Position numbers and translations under genes: made by a program. From Enoplolaimus lenunculus (lineage: Eukaryota > Nematoda > Enoplea > Enoplida > Thoracostomopsidae), in the NCBI GenBank assembly GCA_030248215.1, contig JASANG010002057.1, positions 62,001 through 126,000 of the forward strand: a DNA stretch of 64,000 bases, in the 5' to 3' direction. Below, piece by piece: positions 22,001 to 34,575 of the stretch. The notes under the pieces are model-generated. The model ran no database searches. It was not told the origin of the DNA and saw only the letters and a program-made list of their open reading frames with translations. Positions within the stretch are counted from its first letter, which is position 1; each line of letters starts with the position of its first letter.

Positions 22001-25000
22001 TCAGTTATCCACGAACAGAAACAACGTCGTATCCCTCAAATTTTGATATTGCGTGAGTGAAATTGTTGCCAATGCTGTATAATAAATGCGGAAGTAATTT
22101 GCATCCACGTGCAGAAACAACGTAACTTCCATCTAATCTTTTTATATTGCGCGAGTGATATTATTTTAGCTATTATAGTATTGCAGAGTGGTTTACATTG
22201 AGATAGTTGCATATTTGAATATCTGTGTTCCGTGTACATTAGTCACATGCCGTCTAAACGTTATTTACATCATATTTAGTTGCAAATTATATTTCAAAAT
22301 CGTTTAATGTTTTTCCACTTTTTCCGGTAATTGTTATACGGCCAACAACCCTGATTCATTGTGTTAGTTTTGAGTCATAAATTAGAATTTGAGCAGTGAA
22401 CGTAAAGTTTTAGTTAAGCTCATATAATTATTGTTAAGCTACACATTCATGTTGCCATACTAACATTTTCTACAGTTACCTTGCAATAAGTGACTATGAG
22501 ATAATGGAGCATTATGCCACTGCTGATAATGAAAGAATGGAATCAACAATATTCTTTCAAGACAATACAGTGAAGTTTTTGTTTTAGCGGGACCCTTAGG
22601 CAGCAACAGTCTAATTCAAAATGGAGTGAAGAAGTTGCTATGCTATTATCGGAAGGTATTTGTAAACCGAGGTATGCTTCAAATATTTACCATTCATCTA
22701 ATGACTTGTCGGCTTGACTGATTAAAGCAGAGGGTGGCTAACATGGAGAGTATCGTAACTGGAAGGAGCATAAAGTTTGCTTTGTATGCGGATAGAGTTC
22801 GAACGTTTTTGCGGGACATTTTGCAGCATTTACAATAGTATTGTTCTTTTATTGGGTGGTGTTCTGTCAGCGGTATTTCATCTAAGCAGTTGTTTTTGGG
22901 ATAACTATTTCACAAATCACAATAATGCTGATTAACTATTTCACAAAATAAATCACAATAATGCTGATCACCTACATCATATGTACCGCATCAGTTCGCT
23001 GCAGCTACATTTCACTTTGATACTTCTGCCAACGATGTATTTCATTCTTATGTTTTACTGCGGTTTATGTATATTTTAGAAAAGGAGTCGATGCTGGTGA
23101 CCATCCACCAATCACGCCTATGAGAGCTGACGATAACAATCAGTTATCAGGGGATCATGCGCATTTGTACGAATACATTGTGCGACATTTTATTGCAACG
23201 GTAACTGTCTCTTTCTTAGATGCTTACTGTCTGTCCAATTTTGATTTCACTTAGGTCAAGATTTTACTGGAGTATCGTAGGCGCGACATGAGAAACTTGA
23301 GTAAGTTTTCCGGTTGACATTCAAACCCCACTCAAGATAAAAAATGTAAGTAAGTTCAAACTTGAATGTAAAATTGTACACATTAGCGTGGTTTTTTAAA
23401 GTTTCTAACCTGCAGCTGTTTATGAAAAATATCAAGCTTCTCCGCTACAGTTTTCTTGAAAGTTTCAGGTATCAGAAGATTGTCGGTTTCTGGTTACGAC
23501 TATGAAATTTGACATTGGGGGCGAATCGTTTACCGTATCTGGTAAACAATTGTTATCAGCCGGATTTACAAATGTAATGCCTTGGGCCGCAATATCAAAC
23601 GAAGAATCAGTTCCTAGTTGGAACAAAGGGCAACAGTTGTCCGTTAGCGATGTTAGTTGTGTGCCGTTGCTGATTTGGCTTTAGTTTTGTAGACAACAAT
23701 TCTTTTTGTTGGAGAGTCTTGGGCGCTTCATAAAAGTGATTTTATGGAAGATGTAATATCAAAAGATTTATTGGAATTCTTGTTTTCGCCTGTTTTATTT
23801 TGGTTTTAACTATTGTTTGTTATGTCTTCCTTTGCGACGCCATAAGTTATTCAGGTCCTTCATATTACTGTGGTCTTTTTCTGATATTGGAGTCATTGTG
23901 TAGATTATATTCATACACCGACTCTAGTCTTAGTGTTACTATTGGAATACTTTAATCAGGATGCAACTGAAATGAAAAATACCGAAATCGAGAAGCGAAA
24001 CAATACCGGAACGGGAAAGCAAAGAATACTTATTATCGTAAAACTCATTCATAAGAAATAACAAGAAATTTTTTAGAAATGTGTGTAATTGTAACGTTTC
24101 GAATACATGCTGTTGTTTGGAAACGTCCTGTAATAAAATATGGAGTGTGACGCAAATTATAAATATGGCAATGCACACTTGGAAAATCTAAATTGTGTTA
24201 CGATATGGCCCAGTTTTTTTGGAAATAAATTTAAAATATTTTTACTACCTGAACATTGCAGTGAAAAAATATCGGACTAGATAGCTCAAAATACTAGATT
24301 TCACTATCGGAACCCTTGGCTCCAACGTCGTTTAGCAATACGCCGCATGTTCAAATCACTGTTTATAGGTGAAGCTACTGGAACGAGAAACGTCACCACC
24401 AGACTATTTAACTGAATCTGAACTGATAACACTGATGGAAAAACATGGCATAGGGACGGATGCATCAATCCCGGTACATATCAATAACATACAACAGCGC
24501 AATTATGTAACTGTTGCATCTGGACGTCGACTCATTCCTACTGAACTTGGAATTGTTTTAGTTCATGGATATCAAAAGGTGAACGGATGAATATATGTTT
24601 TGCAAATTGAAAGTAAACATTCCTTAGTGTTACGTTTGAAGCGTGAAGTTTGTTTAATATAAAACGGAATTACCGTTTAATTGGCACCGGTATCGATAAT
24701 AATTGGCACATTTCGTTTGTTTCGACAGTAGTACTGCCGATTCAGTGCCGATAATTTTTGGACTTAGCAGTGAAATGCTTTCCCTTAATTACTTGCTGGC
24801 GTATAGCAGTTCTGATCATGAAACTTATATTAATTGCTTGCTATACTTTTGTAATCGGCACATTACTAAAAACAATGCAAGTTTTGCAAGTCATTTTCAC
24901 GAGGGCTTAAATTTAAGGCTGTCCCTATCGCGAACTTTAAGATTTTGAATGAGCATCAAATGCAATGCACCTGATGTGTGCTTGCCTACACGTGATGTTG

Positions 25001-28000
25001 ATGTACCTGTTGCATACTCCTGCCAAGTAAGTATGATATACTCTAGTAATACTACTTTAACCATTTTGTCAGATTGATGTTGAACTTGTATTGCCAACAA
25101 TGCGCGCGTCTGTTGAAGCACAATTGAATTTAATTGCAAAAGGTTAGTTGTTATTAGTTACAGAGGGTAAAATGGTTTTATACATATTGCTGTAATGTGC
25201 CGATTAATCGGTATCGGTAATATCGGCGCATTTCGTGGGTATCGGCATCGGCACTGCAAAAATTGCCGATTCTTTACAGATACTTTTGTACTTAGCAGCA
25301 CGTAAATATGCCTTTAATTTCACTTACTGGCTTTACAACAATGTCTCTGATGATCACACTGAAGTTCGTTGGCTTTGTGTTTGAAAAACGACTGAAACGA
25401 CGAGCTCTCACGGTATTATAATCATTTATGCTGTGAGGTACAAACACGAACAGAAATAAGGGTAACCGCGATCGCGACCGTATTGTGGTTCGACTCACGA
25501 TTGCTCGCAACCCCAGCTTACGTCGCCGTAAAAACCGCGATCACGTTTGCGGTTGTAAATGCAGTTTTGTAGTTACAGTTACGGCTAGAAGAAACGTTTG
25601 ACAAACTCGCTTTATTCCACCCCTTATATACCCACGGTCAAAAATTTGCTCTGAATTCTGGTAAGTTTTGCCCACCAGGCGTAAGATACAGACAAGATTT
25701 CGTGGTATGTTAAAGCTGGTTTTTGGATACGGGATCGTTTACGTTGAGGTGGTTGTTGAAGTGATATAGTGCTATATTGACGTGTTTGAAAAGCACAACT
25801 CGGTTGATTTGGGGAGGGGCACAAGTGGAAAAGCGGGGCACTAGGAGTATTTGAAATGTACGGTTGGTCCGACGTGTTGAAAATGGGATTTTTATACCGG
25901 GTTTTTATGCGTTTTTCCAGTTAACACAAGAAACCTCCTTCAAAATTTTTGTAAACTTGGCAGCACCCATGCACGATTGATACTATATGGTCAAAATTAG
26001 TTTCTACATGATTAATGTTAGAATACCATGGTAAACCAGACCATGACTGCGACTGTGGCTCAAACTGTGACTACGACCGCGGCTCAAATTGCGACTGCAA
26101 CCGTGGTTCAATCCGCAACTTCGACCGCGGTTCAAACCGCAACTGCGACCGCTGTTCAAACTGCGACTGCGAAAGCAATGTTAAATCGCGACAGCAAAAT
26201 CGCAACTGTGGTGGTTGCAATCGCGGTTTCTATGCATTACCGGTATCGGTATTATTGTTGGCAAAATTTTGAAATAAGAATTAGCATCGACATCGGCAGT
26301 AATTTTGGTTTCGGCACATCCCTACATTATATTAGTTCAACACGAAAAATGGTTGTTCGTTCTGCAAAATCGATTTAAGGAAATTTATGTTTTTCTTTTC
26401 AGGAAAAGCAGATTACATTGCGGTGAAACAACAAGTTTTGGAAATGTTCAAGTTGAAGTTCAGTCATTTCATGGCTGAAATCACACAGATGGACAATTTG
26501 TTTGAAGTTCGGTTTTCAAAGTTGGCTGATTCCGGGAAACCATTTTCCAGGTACGTAGGCATTGTCATTGTTTTTTCAAACTGTTTGGTGTATAAAATAG
26601 TAATACTAATATTAAGCTCTGAAATATTTTCAAGAAAACTATTATCTGCGAAATCAAGATATTTTTATTCGATAAATCTTTGTCTCTTAGCATGGTGCCG
26701 TGCAATAATACCAAGACATTATTTTGTAGCAAATTTTCGGCCAAGTTTTTATGTTGAAGTGCTACAAGCTCAAGTGGCTCTTTACTGTTTCAGTAATGTA
26801 AAATTTGTTTTGCTAAAGCAGTTCGTTTCCTGTTGCTTAAACTTTTATTTAAAAACGTATTTCGACCACTGTAAACTTATGGTAATCTCTTCTCCTTTGA
26901 TTATTATTGTTACTGTATTGTCATTGGGCTCTGTCACACCCAGGATTTTAGTCTAGTTTGGAAGTCACGGTTGTCGAAACCATGTTGCTGTCAGTTGCTA
27001 ACAAAAGTGTTGAATTTTATAGCTGTATTGGAAGCTACATTTTCTTTAATATTTTCCTTTTCAGATGCGGCAAATGTAGGCGATATATGAAATTGGTGCA
27101 AACAAAGCCACAGAGATTGCATTGTACAACGTGCCAAGATACATATAATTTACCTTCCGGCAAAGATTCCAGCATTCGCCAGTACGGAGAAACACAGTGT
27201 CCAATTGACGAGTTTGAATTGGTGTATTTTCATGGTGGGCCATATAAGGTATGTATGGCAAGTGCGAATTCTAATTACCAAAATGCCTAATTAACAAAGT
27301 AAAATCTCTGGTAACCAAATTTTTATGGGTGACGGTGACTAGTATTATTTGGGATTTAAGGCATGATTTTAAGTTTGACTGCTAGGGATATAAGACAATT
27401 TAGCATTAATAAATTATTGTTTACCGAAAAACTTACTGGCAAATTTAAAACTAAACAGTTTGGCGGTCGTGAAATTGTTGTGCGTGACTACTCTGTCGTT
27501 CCAACTAAAATGGACAATCAGCGTTATAATTGAAATTGACGTGTTCGTTAGTATTCATTAGAGTGTTGTGAACGCAATAAATCTTAGTTGTTGCCTGAAT
27601 ACCCACAAGCACTGTGTATTGTCACAAAGGACAGAAAAATAATGTTTCGTCTGTTTACTATTTTAGAGCGCTTCGTTTATTTCCATGGGTAACCAGTACT
27701 GTAATTATGATTTAAGACCTATAATAAGAACGTTAGTGTCCATTGCTTCTTTGTCACGGACGCAGTCAATTTTAATTATCGCCTTAACACTCAGCAGCAC
27801 AGAAAGTGGTCTGTTTTCTATTATTGAAGCTCTCATTTAGGTTTTTAGCTTTTTGTGTTTTGCCAACATTGCAGGGCTATCCGTTATGTCCGAATTGTTT
27901 CAACAATCCGCCATACAATGAAATGAAAAAAGGAATCTCTGGTTGCAATCAGTGCCCGCACCCAACTTGCAAACACAGCTTTATAAAGTGGTCCGTTGGT

Positions 28001-30532
28001 CCATGCCCTTCGTGCCAATGGAATGGTCGGCTGGTTATCGATGCTCAGTCTGGTCCAAAATGGAAACTAGCTTGCAATAGGTAATAAAGGCTGTTCTAAC
28101 CCAAACGCAATACATTGGGTCGATGTTATTTTTACGGGAGTGTTAGTAGCGTAGGCGTAATTATCAGCGTTAGGATAAGTCTAAAACTAAGCCTAAGCAA
28201 AAAATAATCTAAAGCCTAAACCTGATCCGTTAGAGTCCCGCTTGAGACTGGGCCGGACCTAAACGTAACATTGGAATACAATTGTGTAATTATCTACTAT
28301 TAAACGTGGCCAACAAAAGCGGCATTTTTGCAAGTAGCGCATACAGTGTATTTGCAGGTGTCAAGCTATGATAGTTGTATTCGATAAAGCGAGTAAAGTT
28401 AAAGTGGCTGAAGACGCTTGTGAAGAATGTGCGGCGCATCTGGTAGTAGTTGACTATAAAGCGGTACGTTTTTCTTTTTTGTTTCACTCAGTGACGTGAC
28501 GTAACTCGTTTCAGGCACCTCTACTGGTCATGATTTAAATTTGTCTGATATGTAACCTGTTATGTTTTTTGTCACCGCCATGGGGCCGGTGACTCCTGTT
28601 TTCGCCTGCGTCAAAGTTGAAAGATGCATGCATTGTAAATGTACCAGGACATTTTTGAAATTTTTATTCAATAAAAAGTTCTAAGGTAGAATTTTTCGCA
28701 CCACACGAAATTCGATAATTTATTAATTTCATCTGAGACTTTCTGCACGAGCAGTTTTACATTTGCATCATTGATATGCTCAAAGTTTATGCCAGCAGAT
28801 TCTATTCAATCAAAAGTTGATTGGAAGTTTTAAACGTTAAGTACTATTTTAAAACCGTTTATTAGTCGGCGACACTGGCAAATTATAAATAGCTGGTGCT
28901 GTCCTGATAACGGACATCGTGTAGCCATTTACTAGCTTTGCTCCAGTAATTCAGCCCAACGGCACCATGCCACCAACTGCGCTGAGAGTACCACTGCAGT
29001 ATCAGCCGTCCTATGAAGCATCACATGCAGCTTCGCTAGCTATAGGCCGCACTAAAGGTCAGTTTTTGAAACTTGGAAGAAAACTTTTCATGTCAACTTA
29101 GCATGTATATAAGATGTTAAAAGACGTGTAATTTTTATAAACAATGCAACTAACAGAAGCTTAGAGTTAGAAAAACGTTTCTAACAAGAAGAGTCAAAAC
29201 GGTTCTGGTTACACAATCTGCTTTGGCATCCCAAAACTGTTAATTGTTGTACTAATTTTAGCGCTGTATGGCGAAATATATAGGCTGTAGTAACTTTGTG
29301 ATTGATTTTTTGATTCAATAAAGTTCCTCGCGTAGAATATTCAGCAATATATATTTATATACTCTGATTTACTGCTGCGAATTGTGGTCATGAGAACTGA
29401 AACATAATTTCCACAAAAACTTGTGTGAGCGTTGGCCGTATAACGTTCGCAACGTTTCATGGGTTATTCCAAGATCACACATAGTTTCAGGACTATTTTG
29501 CGTATAATAGTGATAACACAAATCTTTCTGAATTTAATGTTTTAAAAATACATAGTCCGATTTTTAAATCATCCGAAGCGGTAAATGTCAGCAAATTCAA
29601 CTGTTTGGTTTGGCTTGCGGTAACCATATATTTGTCTATCCGGCAAATACCTTGTTAAAGCTTATTTTGAGTGTTATACGAACTGCTTTCTACTATGCAC
29701 TATGACTATAGTCGATCCTTTATCAGTACGTATGTTTTGCAAATTGAAGCAGTGTATTAGGGGTTAGGGATAGAGCTGCTAGATTGAAAAGTGTTGTAGT
29801 TTTTCAACTTCGAACATACTTGTCTTTTGTGTGTTTACACTACTTCTGTTTTCATTTCGACCGCGGTTCGCGTTGATGTTTATTCGACATTTTTCACGGT
29901 ATTCGTATCCAGTGTTTCGGTGTAATATCGAATCCGAGTCCTAGGGGTGTACAGTGTGAAGTAAAAACAAAATATCGAAATTTGAGATCGTGTCCAGACA
30001 GACAAATCTTGGTTATCTTTTATTAGTGCTATCGAAAGTAATGTTGAAATTTGTCAATTCATAATTTAATTGGAATCTTTAATTTTCTTAGTAATGTATC
30101 GAATTTTTCTCACTATTCAAGGTTTACTCTGTTTGAAAATATAACCGAGGTTTAAAACGGGTCCGAGATCGCGAATAGTTAAAAACTACATTTACTAAGG
30201 CCGCGACCGATAATCTCATATCCTCGAGCCTAGATACGGCATTGTAGTATGTATATAGACATTTTGCTTTTTAGGACCAGAGCCCATTTTCGGATGGCAA
30301 ATCGAAGGTCAAAGGCTGCATGTTCTGCGATCCACAAATGACTCCGTTGGTTGATTTGCGTCGTCTAAACCAACGTATTGCGATGCAAAACAATAATAAT
30401 TACAATCAGAATCAAGCGCCAGTGTCCTCTGGCCAATCCAATTATTCAAGAGGTGGCTCAGGTCACAGAGGTGGCCGTGGAGGTAGGGGACGTGGTAGAG
30501 GCAGGGGACGAGGTCGAGGAAGAGGAAGATGA
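16065..30532 (+). CDS. TOP3B: DNA/RNA topoisomerase 3-beta (complete, 18 exons, 881 aa)
   Basis: Type IA topoisomerase acting on DNA and, in animals, RNA, usually with TDRD3. Exons: 16065-16194, 17104-17210, 17642-17719, 18404-18526, 19246-19413, 19672-19806, 20980-21113, 21852-22052, 22588-22671, 23080-23200, 23469-23651, 24369-24578, 25073-25142, 26403-26550, 27065-27248, 27875-28080, 28358-28463, 30275-30532. All junctions are GT-AG with agreeing phases; 2646 nt. TOPRIM: MVAEKP with Glu10, and LDCDKEGE with Asp117, Asp119 and Glu121. Catalytic Tyr344 sits in [23 protein letters not shown] is the conserved core. C-terminal Cys pairs (CGKC...CTTC, CPNC...CNQC, CPSC, CEEC, CMFC) form zinc fingers, followed by an RGG/RG tail that binds RNA. 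Human TOP3B is 862 aa. The start matches the family N-terminus. Introns carry many MITEs. It looks intact. Confidence 0.95.
16338..16420. repeat. GGAGCC-family repeat fragment
   Basis: ATCAGGGTGCGACCATATAT followed by GGCTCCGTCAAAAAATCGGC units repeated about three times, in TOP3B intron 1. It shows the CAGGGTG terminus of the family. Confidence 0.55.
18600..18985. repeat. Possible TIR element in TOP3B intron 4
   Basis: GGCCGGGGCCAGTACG near 18630 and GTACTGGCCCC near 18907 are inverted, inside outer GTGCCAAG / GCGCCAAG blocks. The ends are not sharply defined and no target duplication was found. Confidence 0.35.
20032..20865. mobile_element. Harbinger-like MITE in TOP3B intron 6
   Basis: 834-bp element with perfect inverted ends of 38 bp starting TGCAGGGTTCACATTAATAC, flanked by TTA at 20029-20031 and 20866-20868. 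A 3-bp TTA/TAA duplication is typical of PIF/Harbinger transposons. There is no transposase frame. The interior repeats GGGGTTAACG or close variants at about 20087, 20601, 20738 and 20812. The perfect ends suggest a fairly recent insertion. Confidence 0.8.
25190..26325. mobile_element. Possible hAT-like composite around the 24-bp minisatellite
   Basis: The left side reads ATGTGCCGATTAATCGGTAT and the right end, reversed, reads TAGGGATGTGCCGAAACC. ATCGGCATCGGCAC motifs recur inside. A related fragment lies at about 24680-24790. The boundaries are uncertain and no target duplication was resolved. It occupies TOP3B intron 13. Confidence 0.35.
26044..26170. repeat. 24-bp minisatellite, five units plus a partial
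   Basis: Units such as TGACTACGACCGCGGCTCAA start at 26044, 26068, 26092, 26116 and 26140, with a partial from 26164. Units differ at several positions. Because 24 is a multiple of three, more than one frame stays open, producing spurious Cys/Asn- and Thr/Ala-rich frames. It is intronic in TOP3B. Confidence 0.85.
28135..28230. repeat. Dispersed repeat with telomere-like hexamers
   Basis: AACTAAGCCTAAGCAAAAAA and TCTAAAGCCTAAACC match the family at 6196-6362. It lies in TOP3B intron 16. Confidence 0.5.
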
Positions 30533-31012
30533 TACAGACCGTCAGTACTCGCGTTTAGTGATTAGGGCGTTAGCCCTAGTAGTTGCTTTGTATATATTTT
30601 TAAAAGTATGTAAAATAATCCAGTTTTAAATTAAGTTCAAGTCTCTGTGTAGCACATAATGTCTGCAATTTCAGACTTTGTTTGTTAAATTTAAGACATT
30701 TTTCTGTGTACCGAAATTCTAGGCATATATTCTTATCAATATTATGCTGGCAAATCGATAGGGTGTAATGATATATCCGTTTCCGGTTAAAATCTTGTTC
30801 GTGTCGTGAAGCGATTTGTTGTTTGTAAAACGGTCGTCTTGAAAATTTGCAAAATTTTGTTTGATTTTTCATTCTTCAATTTTTAAATGTTTGAAATTTT
30901 TAGAAATCCGGTGTATATTTGCACGCATCAATTGTATTGGCAGAAAAATAAAACAAAATTTTTATTCTTTGCTAATTTTGCGTTTTCGTCTTCATTAAAG
31001 TACTGTAATGAC

Positions 31013-31419
31013 TCGAATAAGAGGGGGTGGGTAATAAGAGGAAAGGGTCCCCATTTTGATTCCCAATCAATAGGAGTCCGTATCCCTAATAAGAGCTCGT
31101 AAGCGGATAGAGTCCCTTTAGAGTCCATAAATGTTGATTATCCCTAATTGTAGTTCATAAATGACTCCAGCACCAAAAAGCGTACGTAAGTTCTGAAAGT
31201 ACATTCCTAAGCGTAACCTTGCATTATCGCTCAAGCTGTTGACACAAGTCAAATAGACGGTTAATTCAGCGGATAGTTGCAATGCCGAATATGTATCAGT
31301 AACGAAGGGTGGCGGAGTGTGGGTTAAAAATAAATAACAGTCCGTTACCGAATAACAGGGAGGTACCGTCTGGAGAGGCCAAATAAATATCAGTCCCCCT
31401 CTTATTCGGTTCACTACAG
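31013..31419 (-). mobile_element. MITE with TA target duplication (copy 3, inverted)
   Basis: 407-bp relative of 4752-5195 in opposite orientation, flanked by TA. Ends CTGTAATGACTCGAATAAGA and the reverse complement of CTGTAGTGAACCGAATAAGA. The 98-codon minus-strand frame across it is a chance product. Confidence 0.8.
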
Positions 31420-31904
31420 TATATACACATTGTTATTATTTCTTGCTTGTTATATTTTTCTTCTATAAAATTAAAGTCTGTGGGTTTTTTACTATAAAGA
31501 CGTACATTCGAAATCGATATTGTTTCTGAAATATAACGTTTACACGGAGTACTCTAAACTTTCAGCTACAAGTTTCAGCCGCAAGAAATATTCACGCGTG
31601 CAGAAGGCCTCACTCCAAATTTCTTGATTGGAAACTGCTTTCTAAACGTACCATTTCTGTTCAGCCAGAGATTTGCCTTCGGCTCCCGTGGAATAAATAT
31701 CTGTCTGAGGTTCAGGCAATTTCGGTAGTGAAATTTTGCATGTTTCAAAATTTATTTGTTTCGTGCTTTTTGTTTAACGTTTGGCATACTTTTGATAAAG
31801 AAATTGTAAAGATTTCTCAAAAATAGCGTACAACCAGAAGATTTAAAACTTCACAGATATTTGCTAATGTTAGCCAAATTGACGTCATTAACTAATTTTG
31901 CCTC

Positions 31905-31985
31905 GCCTCTAGCTTCATATCCGGCTCCGGAAAAATTTATTGACCTCTCGCTCCTGTATGTTTCGGTTCCGGTTGCATCCTGGTA
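31905..31985. repeat. GGAGCC-family repeat fragment
   Basis: TATCCGGCTCCGGAAAAATT, CGGTTCCGGTTGCATCCTGG. Upstream 31700-31770 is an inverted match to 10800-10860 (AATTTCACTACCGAAATTGC), showing the family extends beyond the hexamer block. Confidence 0.5.
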
Positions 31986-32278
31986 GGTGAAAAACTAGAA
32001 CAAAAGTTACCATCGCCGTTAACTGCGAAATATTAAACTAAAGCAGAGCTCATTAGAGATCAGTTGTGGAACGTTTTTCTGTGGGACTGCAATAGACCTG
32101 TTCTATATATTGGTCCAAGCGTTTAAAAACATGGTTTCAGATTGGCCAATTAAAATGCAGGTGCAATAAATTCAGCCGACTAAACAACTGTGTTCACACG
32201 TGCGAATTACATATCATAGGTTGTCTATGTTGTCTATTTGCAGCTGCGAGAGCTTCAAAGCCATTTTTTATAGACTTT

Positions 32279-32460
32279 GGGACTACACAAACGGAGTCAA
32301 ATTCGACTCAACTAGAGTCAAATTCCATTCCATCGGAGTTAGATTAGACTCGCTGAGCGACTCGGGTAAGTCAATTTTGACTCTTGCGGAGTCGAAATTG
32401 ACTCCGTTTGTGTAGCTCGGAAAAGCCTATTTCGAAGATAGTCAACTTGACTCATTTTTT
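32279..32460. repeat. GACTC palindromic foldback (copy a)
   Basis: GACTACACAAACGGAGTC at the left is inverted as GACTCCGTTTGTGTAGCTC at 32400-32418. Between them GAGTC/GACTC pairs recur about every 10-20 bases. The right part adds AAGCCTATTTCGAAGATAGT, shared with 11133-11185 and 37466-37590. Confidence 0.6.
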
Positions 32461-34024
32461 GTAGTGTGGGCTATAAATTTGGATCTTTCTGTGCCTCACA
32501 GGTATGTCCGCTCCCTTCCTCAAGTTTCAGCGGTATACCTGTGTGGTTTACCATGACTAAGTTAGAAAAGTGCTAGTGAATGTAACCAAAGGGCATGTAA
32601 ACTGGATTGGGAACTTCAAGCCCAGGTTAAGGCATGCTAATAGGTCTAAGCGTACGAAGACGTGCGGCATAAGGAAGCGCCCTCTTAGTTGAGCTCGCTG
32701 TCCTAGGAAATAACGTATAACTGAGTGGAGTGAAAGGTCTTGCGTGGACGCCAACGGTAAGGTGTCGGACCCACATTCGGGTTACCAGCAGTATGTGAGA
32801 ACTTATTTTACGGCAAGAAGAGATGTAGCTTGTCAAATATATACTTAATAGCACTTATTCAAGCTAATAAAATCTAGGTTTTTATCATTAGCACGTTGTA
32901 CCCAGTAAATTCGACAGCTTTTTTCGGCAAATTATCAAGTTTAATCAAATGGACTAAGGTACCTTTGTTTGATATTTATTGTGCTTTTGTACCAAAATTT
33001 TAAAAAAATCCAAAAATACAACCCGAGTTCAGTCCTGAACCTGGAGCGAAAGAATGTTTCGTGGCTCTGAGCCATACATGTTAATTAAATTAATGATAAC
33101 TTGAGTCCAAGGCAGCTGATCCTGGTTCGAATCAGAACCACGGTATTTACAAAAACCACAAGCTTGGATCGATCCGCGTTTCTACTAAAACATCTTTGAC
33201 GTAATGAGTTAAATTTCTTCGGGATCACGATGGATCACCCGAGAAGCCAAAGCGCTTTAGAAACAGACAAAGGACAACCTCTCCCCTCGGACCTGGTTAT
33301 CCCAAATTGTACTGGGAGAAATGGCTGCAAACACCAAGTTGAAAGAGAAATCATGGACAAAATTTCATTGTTGCGAACGATATCGCACTTTTGTGACTCT
33401 CAAAACCCTATATCATGCCATCGGGGACCGTCATTCTCTGGACAAGTAGCTTGTAAGGTAAGCCACGAACACTTGTGAGAATATCATCTCGGATTTCCGC
33501 GGGGATACTCGTTGGTCGCAGCCGTAACAATATTGCTACTATGGTTCTTAATCTCAGGATTATGACCGTGTATTCGCTGAAAAAAACTGCATCAGTTCTT
33601 ACAGCTTCCTGAGTCTGTCGGAGCTTTCTCGAATCCTTAATAAAGTTAACAAGTGTATGTTCCAGGTTATATATTGTTGGTCAGAGAACAAACGTTTATT
33701 TCAACAGTATATACTGATTTAAATGCAGAGAAAATCCCTTAATTCGATCTCGACTTGGTCACCACATCGTAACAAGTTCATGGAAGGTACGTGCTGTAAA
33801 GATTGAAATAAAGTTTTTTGGGTTGTTACAATAGGCTATATTGGACAAATAAGCATTAAATATGACATCAAACGCCACTTTTACGGGACATCTTTGCATA
33901 TCAATCAGTAACCACTGACTAGACATAGGTAGAAATACAGCAGATACAGAATGTAAACCAATCAGTTCAAAAGCATAACAATAGTTAATATGGCCTAAGT
34001 AAAAATCGGAGCGGACCGTTTTTC

Positions 34025-34110
34025 TGTGTGACTGCAATAAAGTAACCTTAAGCTGCAGAATAATTTTTGCTTAGGCTTAGGTACAGGTTTATACTACTGT
34101 TGCGGCCCCG
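34025..34110. repeat. Dispersed repeat with TTAGGC hexamers
   Basis: GCAATAAAGTAACCTTAAGC, TTTTTGCTTAGGCTTAGG and ATACTACTGTTGC. The flanks TTTTTCTGTGTGACTGCAAT and GTTCTATATATTGGCC are also found joined at about 32073-32103 without the hexamer block. Confidence 0.6.
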
Positions 34111-34499
34111 TTCTATATATTGGCCGTTAATATTTTGTTTGTCAGGACAAAGTAACATGTTTGTTTCAGTTTTTTCAATATTGTTTACCTTTTACATAGT
34201 TATGATTATCGTGTGTATTTTTACCATTATATGTTTTTCAATGCTGTTGTACCGGTATAACGTTTTGCTACCGGATCTATTAAAAACATGACGCTTAAAA
34301 TTGGATTATAACGGTAAAACGAACCGTTTTTACGATGGTGTAAAAAGTTTGAGTAAACAAAATAGCGTCAGTGAACGGTTACTTTAGAGAACAACTTTCT
34401 CAGATTTCATGATGGGGAAGTATATCGAACGATTTTTATATTGTATTTTGTGAATTATTGATAAAAAGACCAAATTCAACACTATTCCTTCGCCTAATT

Positions 34500-34575
34500 T
34501 TGCTTCACGCCCGACTCTGGCAAACTTTGTTGACCTTTAGCTTCGGCTCCGGTTTTTTTTGACCTCCGGATGCAC
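34500..34575. repeat. GGAGCC-family repeat fragment
   Basis: GCTTCGGCTCCGGTTTTTTT then GACCTCCGGATGCACCATG, the family terminus, just downstream of the Fat-like stop codon. Confidence 0.5.

Noticed and set aside
26015-26378. Two overlapping plus-strand frames rich in Cys/Asn and Thr/Ala
   Set aside because: Products of the 24-bp minisatellite, which keeps frames open by its length; they lie in a TOP3B intron.
28955-29059. Exon-like frame ([20 protein letters not shown]...) in the last TOP3B intron
   Set aside because: It starts in phase 0 and ends in phase 1, so it cannot sit between exons 17 and 18, which join in phase 0. The direct join matches the family's order.
30378-30629. Alternative frame over the last TOP3B exon (acidic, Val/Glu-rich)
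   Set aside because: Frame-shifted reading of the RGG-coding repeat.
31118-31414. 98-codon minus-strand frame
   Set aside because: Lies inside the TA-flanked MITE, and the same region in the other two copies is not open. It is not a transposase.
32557-32854. Two minus-strand frames in a GC-richer intergenic stretch
   Set aside because: They overlap each other in different frames, have no splice context and no recognised motif; likely a degraded repeat.
33056-33145. tRNA-like patch with CTGGTTCGAATCAG
   Set aside because: The T-arm and part of an acceptor stem fit, but D-arm and anticodon arm do not fold. Probably a tRNA-derived repeat remnant.
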